Position numbers and translations under genes: made by a program
Notes under the pieces: generated by a model
What the model saw: the letters and a program-made list of their open reading frames with translations, nothing else
The model's database searches: none
What the model was told of the DNA's origin: nothing
Shown here: one piece after another, positions 1 to 7,861 of the stretch
Numbering within the stretch: the stretch's first letter is position 1
How the letters are laid out: every line of letters starts with the position of its first letter
Origin: Nissabacter sp. SGAir0207
GTDB taxonomy: Bacteria > Pseudomonadota > Gammaproteobacteria > Enterobacterales > Enterobacteriaceae
Reading direction: 5' to 3'
NCBI RefSeq assembly: GCF_005491205.1
Contig: NZ_CP028036.1
Span: forward strand, 1 to 64,000
DNA: 64,000 nucleotides

Positions 1-882
1 ATGAACCTGAAAGAGATCCATGTGTTCCTGATGGTCAGCACCACCCGCAGCCTGACGCAGGCGGCCCGCCGGCTGGAGATGACGCCGATGACGGTGTCAC
101 GCCGACTGGCGGCGCTGGAGGAGACGCTCGGCGTCCGGCTGCTGCACCGCACCACCCGCGCCATCTCCCTGACGCCGGAGGGCGAGGCTTTCCTGCCCTA
201 TGCCCATACGCTGGCCGAGGCGGAACAGGGCGCGCTCGGCCTCTTTTCGCCGCAGCAACAGGGCGCGAGCGGGCTGCTGCGCATTACCGCGCCGTCAGGG
301 TTTGGCCGTCGCACCATCATGCCGCTGCTGCCCGCGCTGCTCACCGCCAACCCGGCGCTGCGCATCGACCTGCAATTGAGTGATGAGATCACGGACATCG
401 TTGGGCTGGGCTATGACGTGGCGATCCGCATCGCCCCGCTGCGCGACTCCAACCTGATTGCCCGCAAGATTGCCGACAATCCACGCATCCTCTGCGCGGC
501 CCCGTCCTATCTGGAGCGACATAACGCGCCGAGGGTGTTGCAGGATCTGGCGCACCACGCCTGCTTGCGGCTGACCAATGTGTTGCAGTGGAGTTTTCTG
601 GATGGGGAGCAGCCCACCAGCATCAGCGTGGAGGGGCGGTTCAGCAGCAGCAACGTGGAGGGGGTGCGGGCGCTCTGCACCGCCGGGATGGGGCTGGCGC
701 AGCTCACCGCCTGGGACGTGCGCGATGAGCTACACCGTGGGGAGCTGGTGGCGATCGCGCTGGAGGATGTTAGCCCGCAGAAGCTGGCGATTTGGGCGCT
801 GTTCCCCTCCCACCGCTACCTGCCCACGCGGGTGACGCTGTTTCTGGATGCGCTCCAGCGGTCGATGGGCGAGACGGTTTAG
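1..882 (+). CDS. LysR-family transcriptional regulator
   Basis: A 293-residue LysR regulator. The N-terminal winged helix-turn-helix is at about residues 1-60 ([20 protein letters not shown] region), followed by the substrate-binding-like effector domain from about residue 90. The length is normal for the family. The ATG is at base 1, so upstream signals cannot be seen and an earlier start cannot be excluded. It is convergent with srlR: the two stop codons overlap around 879-882, so it is not obviously part of the sorbitol operon. Its target and inducer are unknown. Confidence 0.9.
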   Translation: MNLKEIHVFLMVSTTRSLTQAARRLEMTPMTVSRRLAALEETLGVRLLHRTTRAISLTPEGEAFLPYAHTLAEAEQGALGLFSPQQQGASGLLRITAPSGFGRRTIMPLLPALLTANPALRIDLQLSDEITDIVGLGYDVAIRIAPLRDSNLIARKIADNPRILCAAPSYLERHNAPRVLQDLAHHACLRLTNVLQWSFLDGEQPTSISVEGRFSSSNVEGVRALCTAGMGLAQLTAWDVRDELHRGELVAIALEDVSPQKLAIWALFPSHRYLPTRVTLFLDALQRSMGETV

Positions 883-1649
883 GCCGATGGCGCGGCGATA
901 ATCAGCTCAATGCCCTTCTCGCGCAAACGCTCGGCGGTGGCCTCCGGCAGGTCGCTGTCGGTGATCAGCACGTCCACCGCGTCCAGCTGGCAGACCACGT
1001 TCGGGCTTTTGCGGCCAAATTTGGAGGCGTCCACCAGCAGGATGATCTTCTGCGCGGCGCGGCACATCGCCTGACTGACGGCAAACACCTCGTTGAAGGT
1101 GGTGACGCCTGCCTCCAGATCGACGCCGTCCGCGCCGATAAACAGCTTGTCAAAGCTGAAGTGGCTGAATGCCGACTCCGCCAGACTGCCGTGGAAGGAG
1201 GCGGAGGTGCTGCGGTAGGTGCCGCCCGGCATCAGAATCACCTGATCGTTGTCCAGCTCCACCAGCTCATTGACGATGCTCAGGCTGTTGGTCATCACGG
1301 TGAGCGTGTTGAACTGCGCCAAATGCGGCACCATCTGCAACACCGTACTGCCAGCGTCAAAAATCAGCGAGTCGCCCTCGTTGATCAGCGCGGCGGCCTC
1401 GGCGGCGATGCGCCTCTTCTTCTCAATATTGATTAACGTCTTGCGGTCGATGGGCTGGTCCCCCTCATCCCGATTCAGCATCACCCCGCCATAGGTGCGG
1501 ATCACCGCTCCCTCCTGCTGCAACAGGGAGAGATCCTTGCGGATGGTGGTGCCCGTGGTGGCGAAGTGCACCGTAAGCTCCTCTACGGTGGTGCGGCCCC
1601 GCCCCTGGAGGTATTCGAGTATCTGTGCCTGACGCTGTTTTGGTTTCAT
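879..1649 (-). CDS. srlR: Sorbitol operon repressor, DeoR family
   Basis: A 256-residue DeoR-family repressor that closely resembles E. coli SrlR (GutR) along its whole length. It has an N-terminal DeoR helix-turn-helix (about 1-57, including TGTTIRKDL) and a C-terminal sugar-phosphate sensor domain with the IFDAGSTV and FGRKSPNVV motifs. It is the last gene of srlAEBDMR, as in E. coli. A 21-bp element at 1731-1751, nearly the same as the one before srlA, lies about 80 bp upstream, so it may control its own expression. Confidence 0.93.
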   Translation of the reverse strand: MKPKQRQAQILEYLQGRGRTTVEELTVHFATTGTTIRKDLSLLQQEGAVIRTYGGVMLNRDEGDQPIDRKTLINIEKKRRIAAEAAALINEGDSLIFDAGSTVLQMVPHLAQFNTLTVMTNSLSIVNELVELDNDQVILMPGGTYRSTSASFHGSLAESAFSHFSFDKLFIGADGVDLEAGVTTFNEVFAVSQAMCRAAQKIILLVDASKFGRKSPNVVCQLDAVDVLITDSDLPEATAERLREKGIELIIAAPSA

Positions 1650-1730
1650 TAAGCGGCCCTTTCAATCCTGACGTTTCCCAGCGGCATGGGCGGCCCGAAT
1701 CGGGCGCGCAGACTGGGATAAGCTTTCAAA

Positions 1731-1751
1731 ATGAAAGGTATCATCTTTTAT
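1731..1751. promoter_or_regulatory. Candidate SrlR operator upstream of srlR
   Basis: The element reads ATGAAAG-GTATCAT-CTTTTAT. It differs at only 3 of 21 positions from the perfect ATGAAAG-N7-CTTTCAT dyad ahead of srlA. It overlaps the srlM stop codon and lies about 80 bp before srlR. Because the same site occurs only before these two genes of one operon, an SrlR or SrlM binding site is inferred. Confidence 0.6.
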
Positions 1752-2103
1752 TTAAAATCGCTAACGCCAGAGCGTCCGAGAGCGCCGGGTGATGCGGAAA
1801 GAGTGACGGCGGATCAATTTGCGCCAGCGGCAGGCCCATCACTTCCGTTAAGGGGCGTGGCTGGGCGAACACGGTCAGGCCGCGCAGCATAAAGCTGCCA
1901 TTGACCCGGTCATCCTCATCCAGACTGACGGCCACCACCACCCGTGGGGCGAAGCGACCGCCCGCACGGCCAATGCCGACCCGCCCCTGTGCCGCCAGCG
2001 TGGAGAGCGCCCGGTTGAAGCGCCGGATTTGCAGCCACCCGAGGCCAATCTGCCCCAACCACGCCAGCATGGCGCAGAGGATTAACGCGTTGACTGATGC
2101 CAC
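1741..2103 (-). CDS. srlM: Glucitol operon activator
   Basis: A 120-residue protein matching the GutM/SrlM activator of the sorbitol operon, which is 119 residues in E. coli. It has a hydrophobic N-terminal segment (ALILCAMLAWLGQIGLG), then the conserved RVGIGRAGGRF and PRVVVAVSLD stretches. The start is GTG at 2103, preceded by a strong AGGAGG. It sits between srlD and srlR as in E. coli. GutM is known to be needed for full srl expression; how it works with SrlR is not shown here. Confidence 0.88.
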   Translation of the reverse strand: MASVNALILCAMLAWLGQIGLGWLQIRRFNRALSTLAAQGRVGIGRAGGRFAPRVVVAVSLDEDDRVNGSFMLRGLTVFAQPRPLTEVMGLPLAQIDPPSLFPHHPALSDALALAILNKR

Positions 2104-2148
2104 TCCCTACCTCCTGAAAACAACGGCAGCACGCGGCTGCCGGATGGG

Positions 2149-2928
2149 TCAGAACATCACCTGTCCACCGGTGACATTGATGGACTGGCCGGTGCAGTAG
2201 GCGGCCTTCTCGCTGGCGTAGAACAGCAGGATGTTCAGCACGTCCTGATAGTCGCAGCCCCGCTTGAGCGGCACCTTGTCGATGTAGTGCTGCTCCACCT
2301 GCCCCGGCGCGAGGCCGAGTTTCTCCGCATATTGTGGGATCAGCGACTGGAACATCGGCGACTTGAGCAGGTTGCCCAGCATCAGCGAGTGGACGGTGAT
2401 GCCATACTCCGCCAGATCCAGCGCCAGTGATTGGGTCAGCCCCACGCCACCAAATTTGGCGGCGCTGTAGCCGGAGTTGTGTTTGCTGCCCACTTTGCCG
2501 GACTTGGAGTTGATCTGGATAATCCGCCCGCCGTTGCCGTCGCGGATCATCAGCTTGGAGAACTCTCTGGCACAGAGGAAGTACCCGACCAGATTGACCT
2601 GTAAGGAGAGGTCAAAATCATTCAGCATAAACTGGGTGATGGGCGCGGCACGGGCGACGCCCGCGCTGTAGACCAGCAGATCGCTGCGCCCAAAGGTTTC
2701 ATCCACTGCCCGCGCCAGCGCCATGACGCTCTCTTCATCCGTGGCATCCACGCGCAACCCCACCGCGCGCCCCGCGCCGTAACGCTGGTTGATCTCCTCC
2801 GCCAGCGCGTGGGCATTGCCGACATTCAGATCGGCAATCGCGACCCGATACCCCTCTTTTGCCAGCCCCTCACTCAGGAAAGCCCCCAGTGTCTGACCAC
2901 CCCCGATGACTACTGCAACCTGATTCAT
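2149..2928 (-). CDS. srlD: Sorbitol-6-phosphate 2-dehydrogenase
   Basis: A 259-residue short-chain dehydrogenase that oxidises D-sorbitol 6-phosphate to fructose 6-phosphate with NAD in the cytoplasm. The Rossmann nucleotide motif is near the N-terminus (IGGGQTLGAFL) and the catalytic YxxxK lies in SGYSAAKFGG. Length and order (after srlB, before srlM) match E. coli SrlD. It supplies the metabolic step after uptake by SrlA/E/B. Confidence 0.95.
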   Translation of the reverse strand: MNQVAVVIGGGQTLGAFLSEGLAKEGYRVAIADLNVGNAHALAEEINQRYGAGRAVGLRVDATDEESVMALARAVDETFGRSDLLVYSAGVARAAPITQFMLNDFDLSLQVNLVGYFLCAREFSKLMIRDGNGGRIIQINSKSGKVGSKHNSGYSAAKFGGVGLTQSLALDLAEYGITVHSLMLGNLLKSPMFQSLIPQYAEKLGLAPGQVEQHYIDKVPLKRGCDYQDVLNILLFYASEKAAYCTGQSINVTGGQVMF

Positions 2929-2941
2929 TTTAATCTCCTGA

Positions 2942-3316
2942 TTAATCGCTCAATACACGAAAGGTCTGGCCCGGTGCGATGGTACGCGGCAGGGTGCCAG
3001 CGACATGCACGCAGCCCGGAAACTCAGCCACCGCTGCCCCATCAAAGCGCAGGGTGATGTGTCCCAGCTCACGCAGGTTTTGCGTTGCCACCTCGCCCAC
3101 CGCCGTGACCGGGTAACGCTGCTCACCGATGGCAACCACTGCACCGGCCGCGACTGGCCCGCCTTGGTTGATGGCTGGCCGGTGGATAAAGCAGTACTCC
3201 GCCACCTCTTGCGGCGCGCCCTCGCCAAAGGTGATAAGGAAGTTCTCCTCCAGCGACTCACGCGCGCAGGCACCGACGGCGGTAAAGGTGGATTCATAAA
3301 GGGTTTGCATGGTCAC
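2942..3316 (-). CDS. srlB: PTS glucitol/sorbitol EIIA component
   Basis: A 124-residue EIIA(Gut) subunit, the usual size. The phosphorylatable His is about residue 45 in YCFIHRP, matching His43 of E. coli. Conserved blocks (RYPVTAVGEVA, LRELGHITLRFDG) cover the whole protein. It takes phosphate from HPr and passes it to the EIIB domain of SrlE. It lies 6 bp after srlE and 13 bp before srlD, in one operon. Confidence 0.95.
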   Translation of the reverse strand: MTMQTLYESTFTAVGACARESLEENFLITFGEGAPQEVAEYCFIHRPAINQGGPVAAGAVVAIGEQRYPVTAVGEVATQNLRELGHITLRFDGAAVAEFPGCVHVAGTLPRTIAPGQTFRVLSD

Positions 3317-3322
3317 TCCTGT

Positions 3323-4312
3323 TTACGATTGATAGATAAAGCCGGACACCGCCCACGCCAGCAGGACAGTGGGCGCGCCGGTCAGGAAGCGCCCCACCAG
3401 CACCGAGGGCACGCCCACCCGCACCGTCTCCTGCTTGGCGTTCGCCAGCGACAGGCCGACCGGGATGAAGTCACAGGCCGCCTGCGCATTGATGGCGAAC
3501 AGCGCTGGCAGTGCCAAATGCGGCGGGATATTGCCAAGGCCAATCTGCACGCCGACCAGCACGCCGATGATTTGTGAAATCACCGAGCCGGGGCCAAGGA
3601 ACGGCGACAACAGCGGGAAGGAGCAGATCAGCGCCAGCGTCACCAGCCCCACCGGGCTGCTGGCAAGCGGCGTCAGGCCGTGCGCCAGCAGATCCCCCAG
3701 CCCGGAGGCCATGATGATGCCGATCAGCGCCGCCACGAAGGCCATGAACGGCAGGATGGTTTTGATCACGGTGTCGATGGTTTCGCGCCCGGCCTGAAAG
3801 AAGACCGCCACCACCGAGCCAACGCCCATGCCCACCTTGGCGAGCAGGCCGTCGCTCTGCTCAGTGATCTTTTTGCTGCTGTCATACTCCCGCCCGGTGG
3901 CCGGGGCGCGCTCCGGCACCGGCCGCAGCGCGGGCGCATCGGCGTCATTGGCCGCGCGGATGTCCGTGGCGCGCACGCCGGAGACATAGATGTCCTCGGT
4001 GATGAACTGCGCCAGCGGGCCGGATTTGCCGGTAGCGTGGATATTGATGGTCGGGATACGGCGTTTCGGGTAGAGGCCGCAGCGCAGCGTCCCGCCGCAG
4101 TCGATCACCGCCACGCCAATCTCCTCCAGCGGCGGCTCGCCCTCCTTGAAGCCGTCCACCGCTTCCCAGCCGGTCAGCTCGCGCAGCCGATCGACGATGG
4201 CTGGCCGGGAGCCGGCGGTGACGTAGACAATTTTTTTGCCGGGGGTGGCGTTCAGGAACAGTGGGCCGCCCCAGCCGCTCTCGCCCTTGTGAATCTCAAT
4301 GGTGTTGGCCAT
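3323..4312 (-). CDS. srlE: PTS glucitol/sorbitol EIIBC component
   Basis: A 329-residue membrane protein with an N-terminal EIIB domain carrying the Cys-containing motif [14 protein letters not shown], and a C-terminal integral-membrane EIIC part from about residue 160 with several hydrophobic segments. Length and motifs match E. coli SrlE. Together with SrlA it forms the sorbitol channel that phosphorylates the sugar during import. Confidence 0.95.
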   Translation of the reverse strand: MANTIEIHKGESGWGGPLFLNATPGKKIVYVTAGSRPAIVDRLRELTGWEAVDGFKEGEPPLEEIGVAVIDCGGTLRCGLYPKRRIPTINIHATGKSGPLAQFITEDIYVSGVRATDIRAANDADAPALRPVPERAPATGREYDSSKKITEQSDGLLAKVGMGVGSVVAVFFQAGRETIDTVIKTILPFMAFVAALIGIIMASGLGDLLAHGLTPLASSPVGLVTLALICSFPLLSPFLGPGSVISQIIGVLVGVQIGLGNIPPHLALPALFAINAQAACDFIPVGLSLANAKQETVRVGVPSVLVGRFLTGAPTVLLAWAVSGFIYQS

Positions 4313-4326
4313 GTTGCACTCCGCGC

Positions 4327-4875
4327 TTAAAGACGAACCTGGCGTTCAAGCTGCACGCCCATTTTCCGTTCAAAGTAGGTGGTGGTGAGGTCAGTGACCC
4401 AGCCACGGAAGAAGTTCGAGACCATGCCGACCAGCAGGTAACTGATCGCCAGCGGGCCGAGCGGCAGGTTCAGCGTGGTCAGGCCGCTGGCGATGCCAAG
4501 GTAGACAAACAGCTCACCGGGATTGATGTGTGGAAACAGGCCGTTCATGGAGTGGCAACTGTAGGAGGCCGCCGCGTAGTAGCTGGGCTTATAGCGCTCT
4601 GGCATGAATTTGCCCAAGCTGTGGGTCATCGGGTTGCAGAAGACAAAGGTGCCGAAAGTCGGCAGCAGCAGGTAGCGTGACACCGGGTTGCCAGCGCAAC
4701 GCTGCGCCAGTGCCTCGATCCGGCGCTGGCCGACAAACACGATCAGCGCATTCATGATCACCAGCAGGCTGATCAGCAGCGGCAGGATGCCAGTCACCAT
4801 GCCAAGGAACACCTCCCCGCCCTTCTGGAACAGCCCGATAAACCACTCGGCGCCGTGCGTAATACTTTCAATCAT
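4327..4875 (-). CDS. srlA: PTS glucitol/sorbitol EIIC2 component
   Basis: A 182-residue membrane subunit, nearly identical in pattern to E. coli SrlA (about 187 residues). I chose the ATG at 4875 ([11 protein letters not shown]), which matches the E. coli start and has GGAG upstream. An in-frame ATG at 4920 would add 15 residues not seen in the family. It is the first gene of srlAEBDMR and is preceded by a candidate operator region. Conserved stretches include [10 protein letters not shown] and [14 protein letters not shown]. Confidence 0.94.
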   Translation of the reverse strand: MIESITHGAEWFIGLFQKGGEVFLGMVTGILPLLISLLVIMNALIVFVGQRRIEALAQRCAGNPVSRYLLLPTFGTFVFCNPMTHSLGKFMPERYKPSYYAAASYSCHSMNGLFPHINPGELFVYLGIASGLTTLNLPLGPLAISYLLVGMVSNFFRGWVTDLTTTYFERKMGVQLERQVRL

Positions 4876-4984
4876 TGTGAAACTCCTTCGCGTAGGGAAC
4901 AGCTGAAGATTCTTATTCACCGCGAAGATAAGTTAGATCAGAAACCGAGCATAAAAAAGCATTCAGATCACAAAACGACACCAA

Positions 4985-5040
4985 AAACTTTTATTTTGAA
5001 AGATTAAATGAAAGGTAAAATCTTTCATCTTTCATTTGGG
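4985..5040. promoter_or_regulatory. srlA promoter/operator region
   Basis: The AT-rich gap upstream of srlA holds a perfect dyad ATGAAAG-N7-CTTTCAT at 5008-5028. It is flanked by further GAAAG/CTTTC half-sites (TTTTGAAAG at about 4994-5002, CTTTCATTT at 5029-5037). The match to the site upstream of srlR suggests tandem SrlR binding. The divergent ATPase gene starts at 5128, so both promoters may share this 250-bp gap. Confidence 0.6.
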
Positions 5041-5127
5041 TGGTCTGATTGACGCAATTTTCGCCGCTATCGCATTTATGGCGAAGCGGTTACTATTCAC
5101 CATAAGGATGAATGGAGGAGAGAAGCC

Positions 5128-6159
5128 ATGTGGCGCAGGAAGAGAAGCGTGGAGTATCAGTTTGGCGAGGCCATGCAGGCCCATGCGGCGGCGCATCACC
5201 TGACACTGGATGCTGACCAGCAGGTGTTGATTGCGCACCTGGCGCAACTGGTGGAGGGTTTTCTGGCTGGCGCACCGCCGTTTGATGGCCTCTACGTTTG
5301 GGGGCGGCCGGGGCGCGGCAAGAGCTTTATCGTCGATTACCTGTTTGCCACCGCGCCCATCGCCAGCAAAAAGCGCGTGCACTTCCATGCCTTCTTCCGT
5401 GATCTGCACCGGCAGATGGCGGTCACCGGCAAATCGCTGGAGCAGGTACTGGCGACCGAGTTAAAGGGGTGCGAACTGCTCTGCTTTGACGAGTTTCACC
5501 TCAATGACATTGGCGACGCCATGCTGATCAAGCAGTTGCTGGAGCAGGTGTTCCAGCGCCGGATGCTGCTGATTGCCACCTCCAACCAGCCGCCCGATGG
5601 GCTGCTCGCCAACCCGCTCTACCACGCCCGCTTCCTGCCCGGCATCGCGCTGATCAAACAGCATATGGATGTGGTGTCACTCAATGGCGAAACGGACTAC
5701 CGCACTCACCAGAGTGAGACGCACGGGGATTTCAGCCAGGGCGGCTACCTGTTGCCCGGCACTTCGGCGCAGCGTGATGCCCTCCAGCTTCCGTCGCCAG
5801 CGGCGGAGCCAACGCCGGTGCCGGTCGGCAGCCGCACGCTCTTTACCCTCTCCCCGCCCGACGCCTTTTTGCACTTTGCGTTTGCGGCGCTGTGCGACGC
5901 GCCCACCGCCATCATGGACTACCTCACGCTGTGCGAAACCTATCACCAGTGGGTGATTGAGGATCTGCCGCCGCTGGGCACGGTCTCCCCGGCGGTGCAG
6001 CAGCGGTTTATCAACGTGATTGACGTGCTGTATGAACAGCAGTGCCGCCTGTTTATCACCTCCACCTGCCCGCTGGCACAGCTTGGCGAGGGCGTGGAGC
6101 TGACCGATATCCAGCGCACGCTGAGCCGGTTGTCGCAATTACCACTGTTGACCGCCTGA
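5128..6159 (+). CDS. ZapE/AFG1-family P-loop ATPase
   Basis: A 343-residue AFG1/ZapE-type AAA-like ATPase. Walker A GRPGRGKS is at residues 59-66 and Walker B ELLCFDEFH at about 116-124, followed by ATSNQPPDGL, which is typical of the family. Family members are linked to cell division (ZapE) or to handling membrane proteins (yeast Afg1). The E. coli ZapE is about 375 residues, so this may be a second, divergent copy rather than the housekeeping gene. It is monocistronic and divergent from srlA. The substrate is unknown. Confidence 0.85.
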   Translation: MWRRKRSVEYQFGEAMQAHAAAHHLTLDADQQVLIAHLAQLVEGFLAGAPPFDGLYVWGRPGRGKSFIVDYLFATAPIASKKRVHFHAFFRDLHRQMAVTGKSLEQVLATELKGCELLCFDEFHLNDIGDAMLIKQLLEQVFQRRMLLIATSNQPPDGLLANPLYHARFLPGIALIKQHMDVVSLNGETDYRTHQSETHGDFSQGGYLLPGTSAQRDALQLPSPAAEPTPVPVGSRTLFTLSPPDAFLHFAFAALCDAPTAIMDYLTLCETYHQWVIEDLPPLGTVSPAVQQRFINVIDVLYEQQCRLFITSTCPLAQLGEGVELTDIQRTLSRLSQLPLLTA

Positions 6160-6322
6160 CGCAAAGGTGTCGCCCTTGGCGACTTATTGCTGTCATTAAT
6201 GTCTGCAATAATCACCCATTGTTGGCATAAATAAGTATGTTGTAATTATTTGCAGGGTAATGCTTCGCCACCGATTTTCCCGGTGGTTGCTACACTTACC
6301 CCTTTAACCGAAGGAGCCATCC

Positions 6323-6634
6323 ATGAAACGCGTACAACTGATTGAGACCGTGCTGATTGGTGAAGACAACCACCCCAGCCATAAATATGAAATCTACGGC
6401 ACCGATAAACAGACCCCGGAGTACGCGCTGATCCTGGAGCGCCAGCCCGATGGCCATAGCTGGGTGGAGAGCCATGAGACGCTGAGCCTGACCGTGCAGG
6501 AGGAGAAACAGGAGGCCAGTAGCACCATGGACTATGGCTACAGCGACAGCGCACCGGCGCTGCGCGATTTGGTGGGTGAGGCCATCGAGCGTTGCGAGTC
6601 GCACTGGCAGGAGCACGGCAACACCAAACACTGA
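6323..6634 (+). CDS. Small acidic protein of unknown function
   Basis: A 103-residue protein with no domain that I recognise. The start ATG is preceded by AAGGAG at a good distance, and the codon use is like its neighbours. The sequence is soluble and acidic, with no signal peptide or membrane segment. It ends just before the convergent alpha/beta hydrolase gene. A function cannot be assigned. Confidence 0.7.
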   Translation: MKRVQLIETVLIGEDNHPSHKYEIYGTDKQTPEYALILERQPDGHSWVESHETLSLTVQEEKQEASSTMDYGYSDSAPALRDLVGEAIERCESHWQEHGNTKH

Positions 6635-6650
6635 GGCCCGGCTCCCGCTG

Positions 6651-7742
6651 CTAAGGTTTGAGCCAGCGCTCAAACCACTCAAATACCGCCTGCTGTTGCG
6701 GGCGGTCAAACCGGTGGCCCAGCCCCGGCCAGAGGCGCGTGTCGAGCCGCTCCGGCACCTGCTGGGAAGCCCAGACGCGCGCCACCTTTTCATAGCCTGC
6801 CCTGACCGCTTCCGGCGGGAACATGGCGTCCTCTTCCCCATTGATCAACAGCAGTGGCCGCGGTGCGGCCAGCGCGGCGATGTCCGGGATATCAAGTTGC
6901 GCCGGGATGCCGGGATGGACGGTGTAGAAGGCTGACTGCCCGCGCAGCAAATTATTGCCCGGCGCGATCAGCCCCGGATAGCTACCGAACCAGCCGAGGG
7001 CGGCGGTGGCAGCGGCCTGCTCGGAGAGCGCCGCCAGTTGCCAGGCGCGGAACCCGCCCAGCGAGAAGCCCAGCACGCCGACGCGCTGTGGATCGACGCC
7101 TGACAGCGAAGCCAAAAATGCCAGCGCGCGCATATCCTCATAGGCCACCTCCCCGGCCAGCGATCGCCCCAGACAGAAGTAGTTGCAGGCCAACGCCTGC
7201 TGCTGCTCGTAGCTTAACGGGCCGCGCTCGCCCCAGCCGCGCATATCCACCGCCAGCACGACGTACCCACGTTTCGCCAGCTCGTCCCCGATAAAGCGCC
7301 CGCTGTAGTAGCGATCCGCCCAGAGGTGGGCGGCGGCCAGCTGCGCGCGGTCGCCCCACGGACGGATCAGCTTCTCTTTACCGATGCTGAACTCCGCGCC
7401 ATGATCGTGCAGCAGCAGCACCGCCGGGCGCGGGCCGGGACGGTTGGGGCGCAGCAACAGCGCCGGGACGCGGCTCTCGTCGGTAATGTTGAAGTGGATC
7501 TTGCGGGCGCGGTAGCTGCCGCGTGGCTGGTCATCCACCAGCCTCGGCTGGAAGGGGCGGTGCGACTCCGGCATCAGCAGGGCGGCGCGCAGCGTCTGTC
7601 GCGTCTGCGCGCGCCACTCGGCGAAGTCCTCAAACTGGTTGGCGAGCCAGGAGCCGGGATAGGTGTTCTGCGCCGCAATCTGTGCGTAGTGGCCCGGCAG
7701 GCACCCTTCAACAATCCCCGGCGTGGGGGGCAGTGGCGGCAT
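6651..7742 (-). CDS. Alpha/beta hydrolase (dienelactone hydrolase/acetyl xylan esterase-like)
   Basis: A 363-residue alpha/beta hydrolase. The nucleophile elbow GFSLGG is at about 225-230 (Ser227), a candidate acid is in NGEEDAMFPP, and the catalytic His is in GLGHRFD near the C-terminus. There is no signal peptide, so it is probably cytoplasmic. The fold and spacing resemble dienelactone hydrolase and acetyl-xylan-esterase-type enzymes. The substrate is unknown. It lies downstream of gcd but is separated from it by a strong terminator, so it is probably a separate unit. Confidence 0.85.
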   Translation of the reverse strand: MPPLPPTPGIVEGCLPGHYAQIAAQNTYPGSWLANQFEDFAEWRAQTRQTLRAALLMPESHRPFQPRLVDDQPRGSYRARKIHFNITDESRVPALLLRPNRPGPRPAVLLLHDHGAEFSIGKEKLIRPWGDRAQLAAAHLWADRYYSGRFIGDELAKRGYVVLAVDMRGWGERGPLSYEQQQALACNYFCLGRSLAGEVAYEDMRALAFLASLSGVDPQRVGVLGFSLGGFRAWQLAALSEQAAATAALGWFGSYPGLIAPGNNLLRGQSAFYTVHPGIPAQLDIPDIAALAAPRPLLLINGEEDAMFPPEAVRAGYEKVARVWASQQVPERLDTRLWPGLGHRFDRPQQQAVFEWFERWLKP

Positions 7743-7805
7743 GGCAGCCTCCCTCTTGATGGAAAAGCGCTAAGCAATAACAAATTTTGCCGCTGGAAGA
7801 AACGC

Positions 7806-7837
7806 AAAAAAAACGGCCCTCCACAGGGAGGGCCGTT
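7806..7837 (-). terminator. Rho-independent terminator of gcd
   Basis: A perfect 11-bp stem AACGGCCCTCC/GGAGGGCCGTT (7812-7822 and 7827-7837) with a 4-base loop, followed on the minus strand by a T-run (A-run at 7806-7813). It lies 25 bp after the gcd stop codon. Confidence 0.9.
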
Positions 7838-7861
7838 GTCAGGGTCACAACGCGTGGACGA

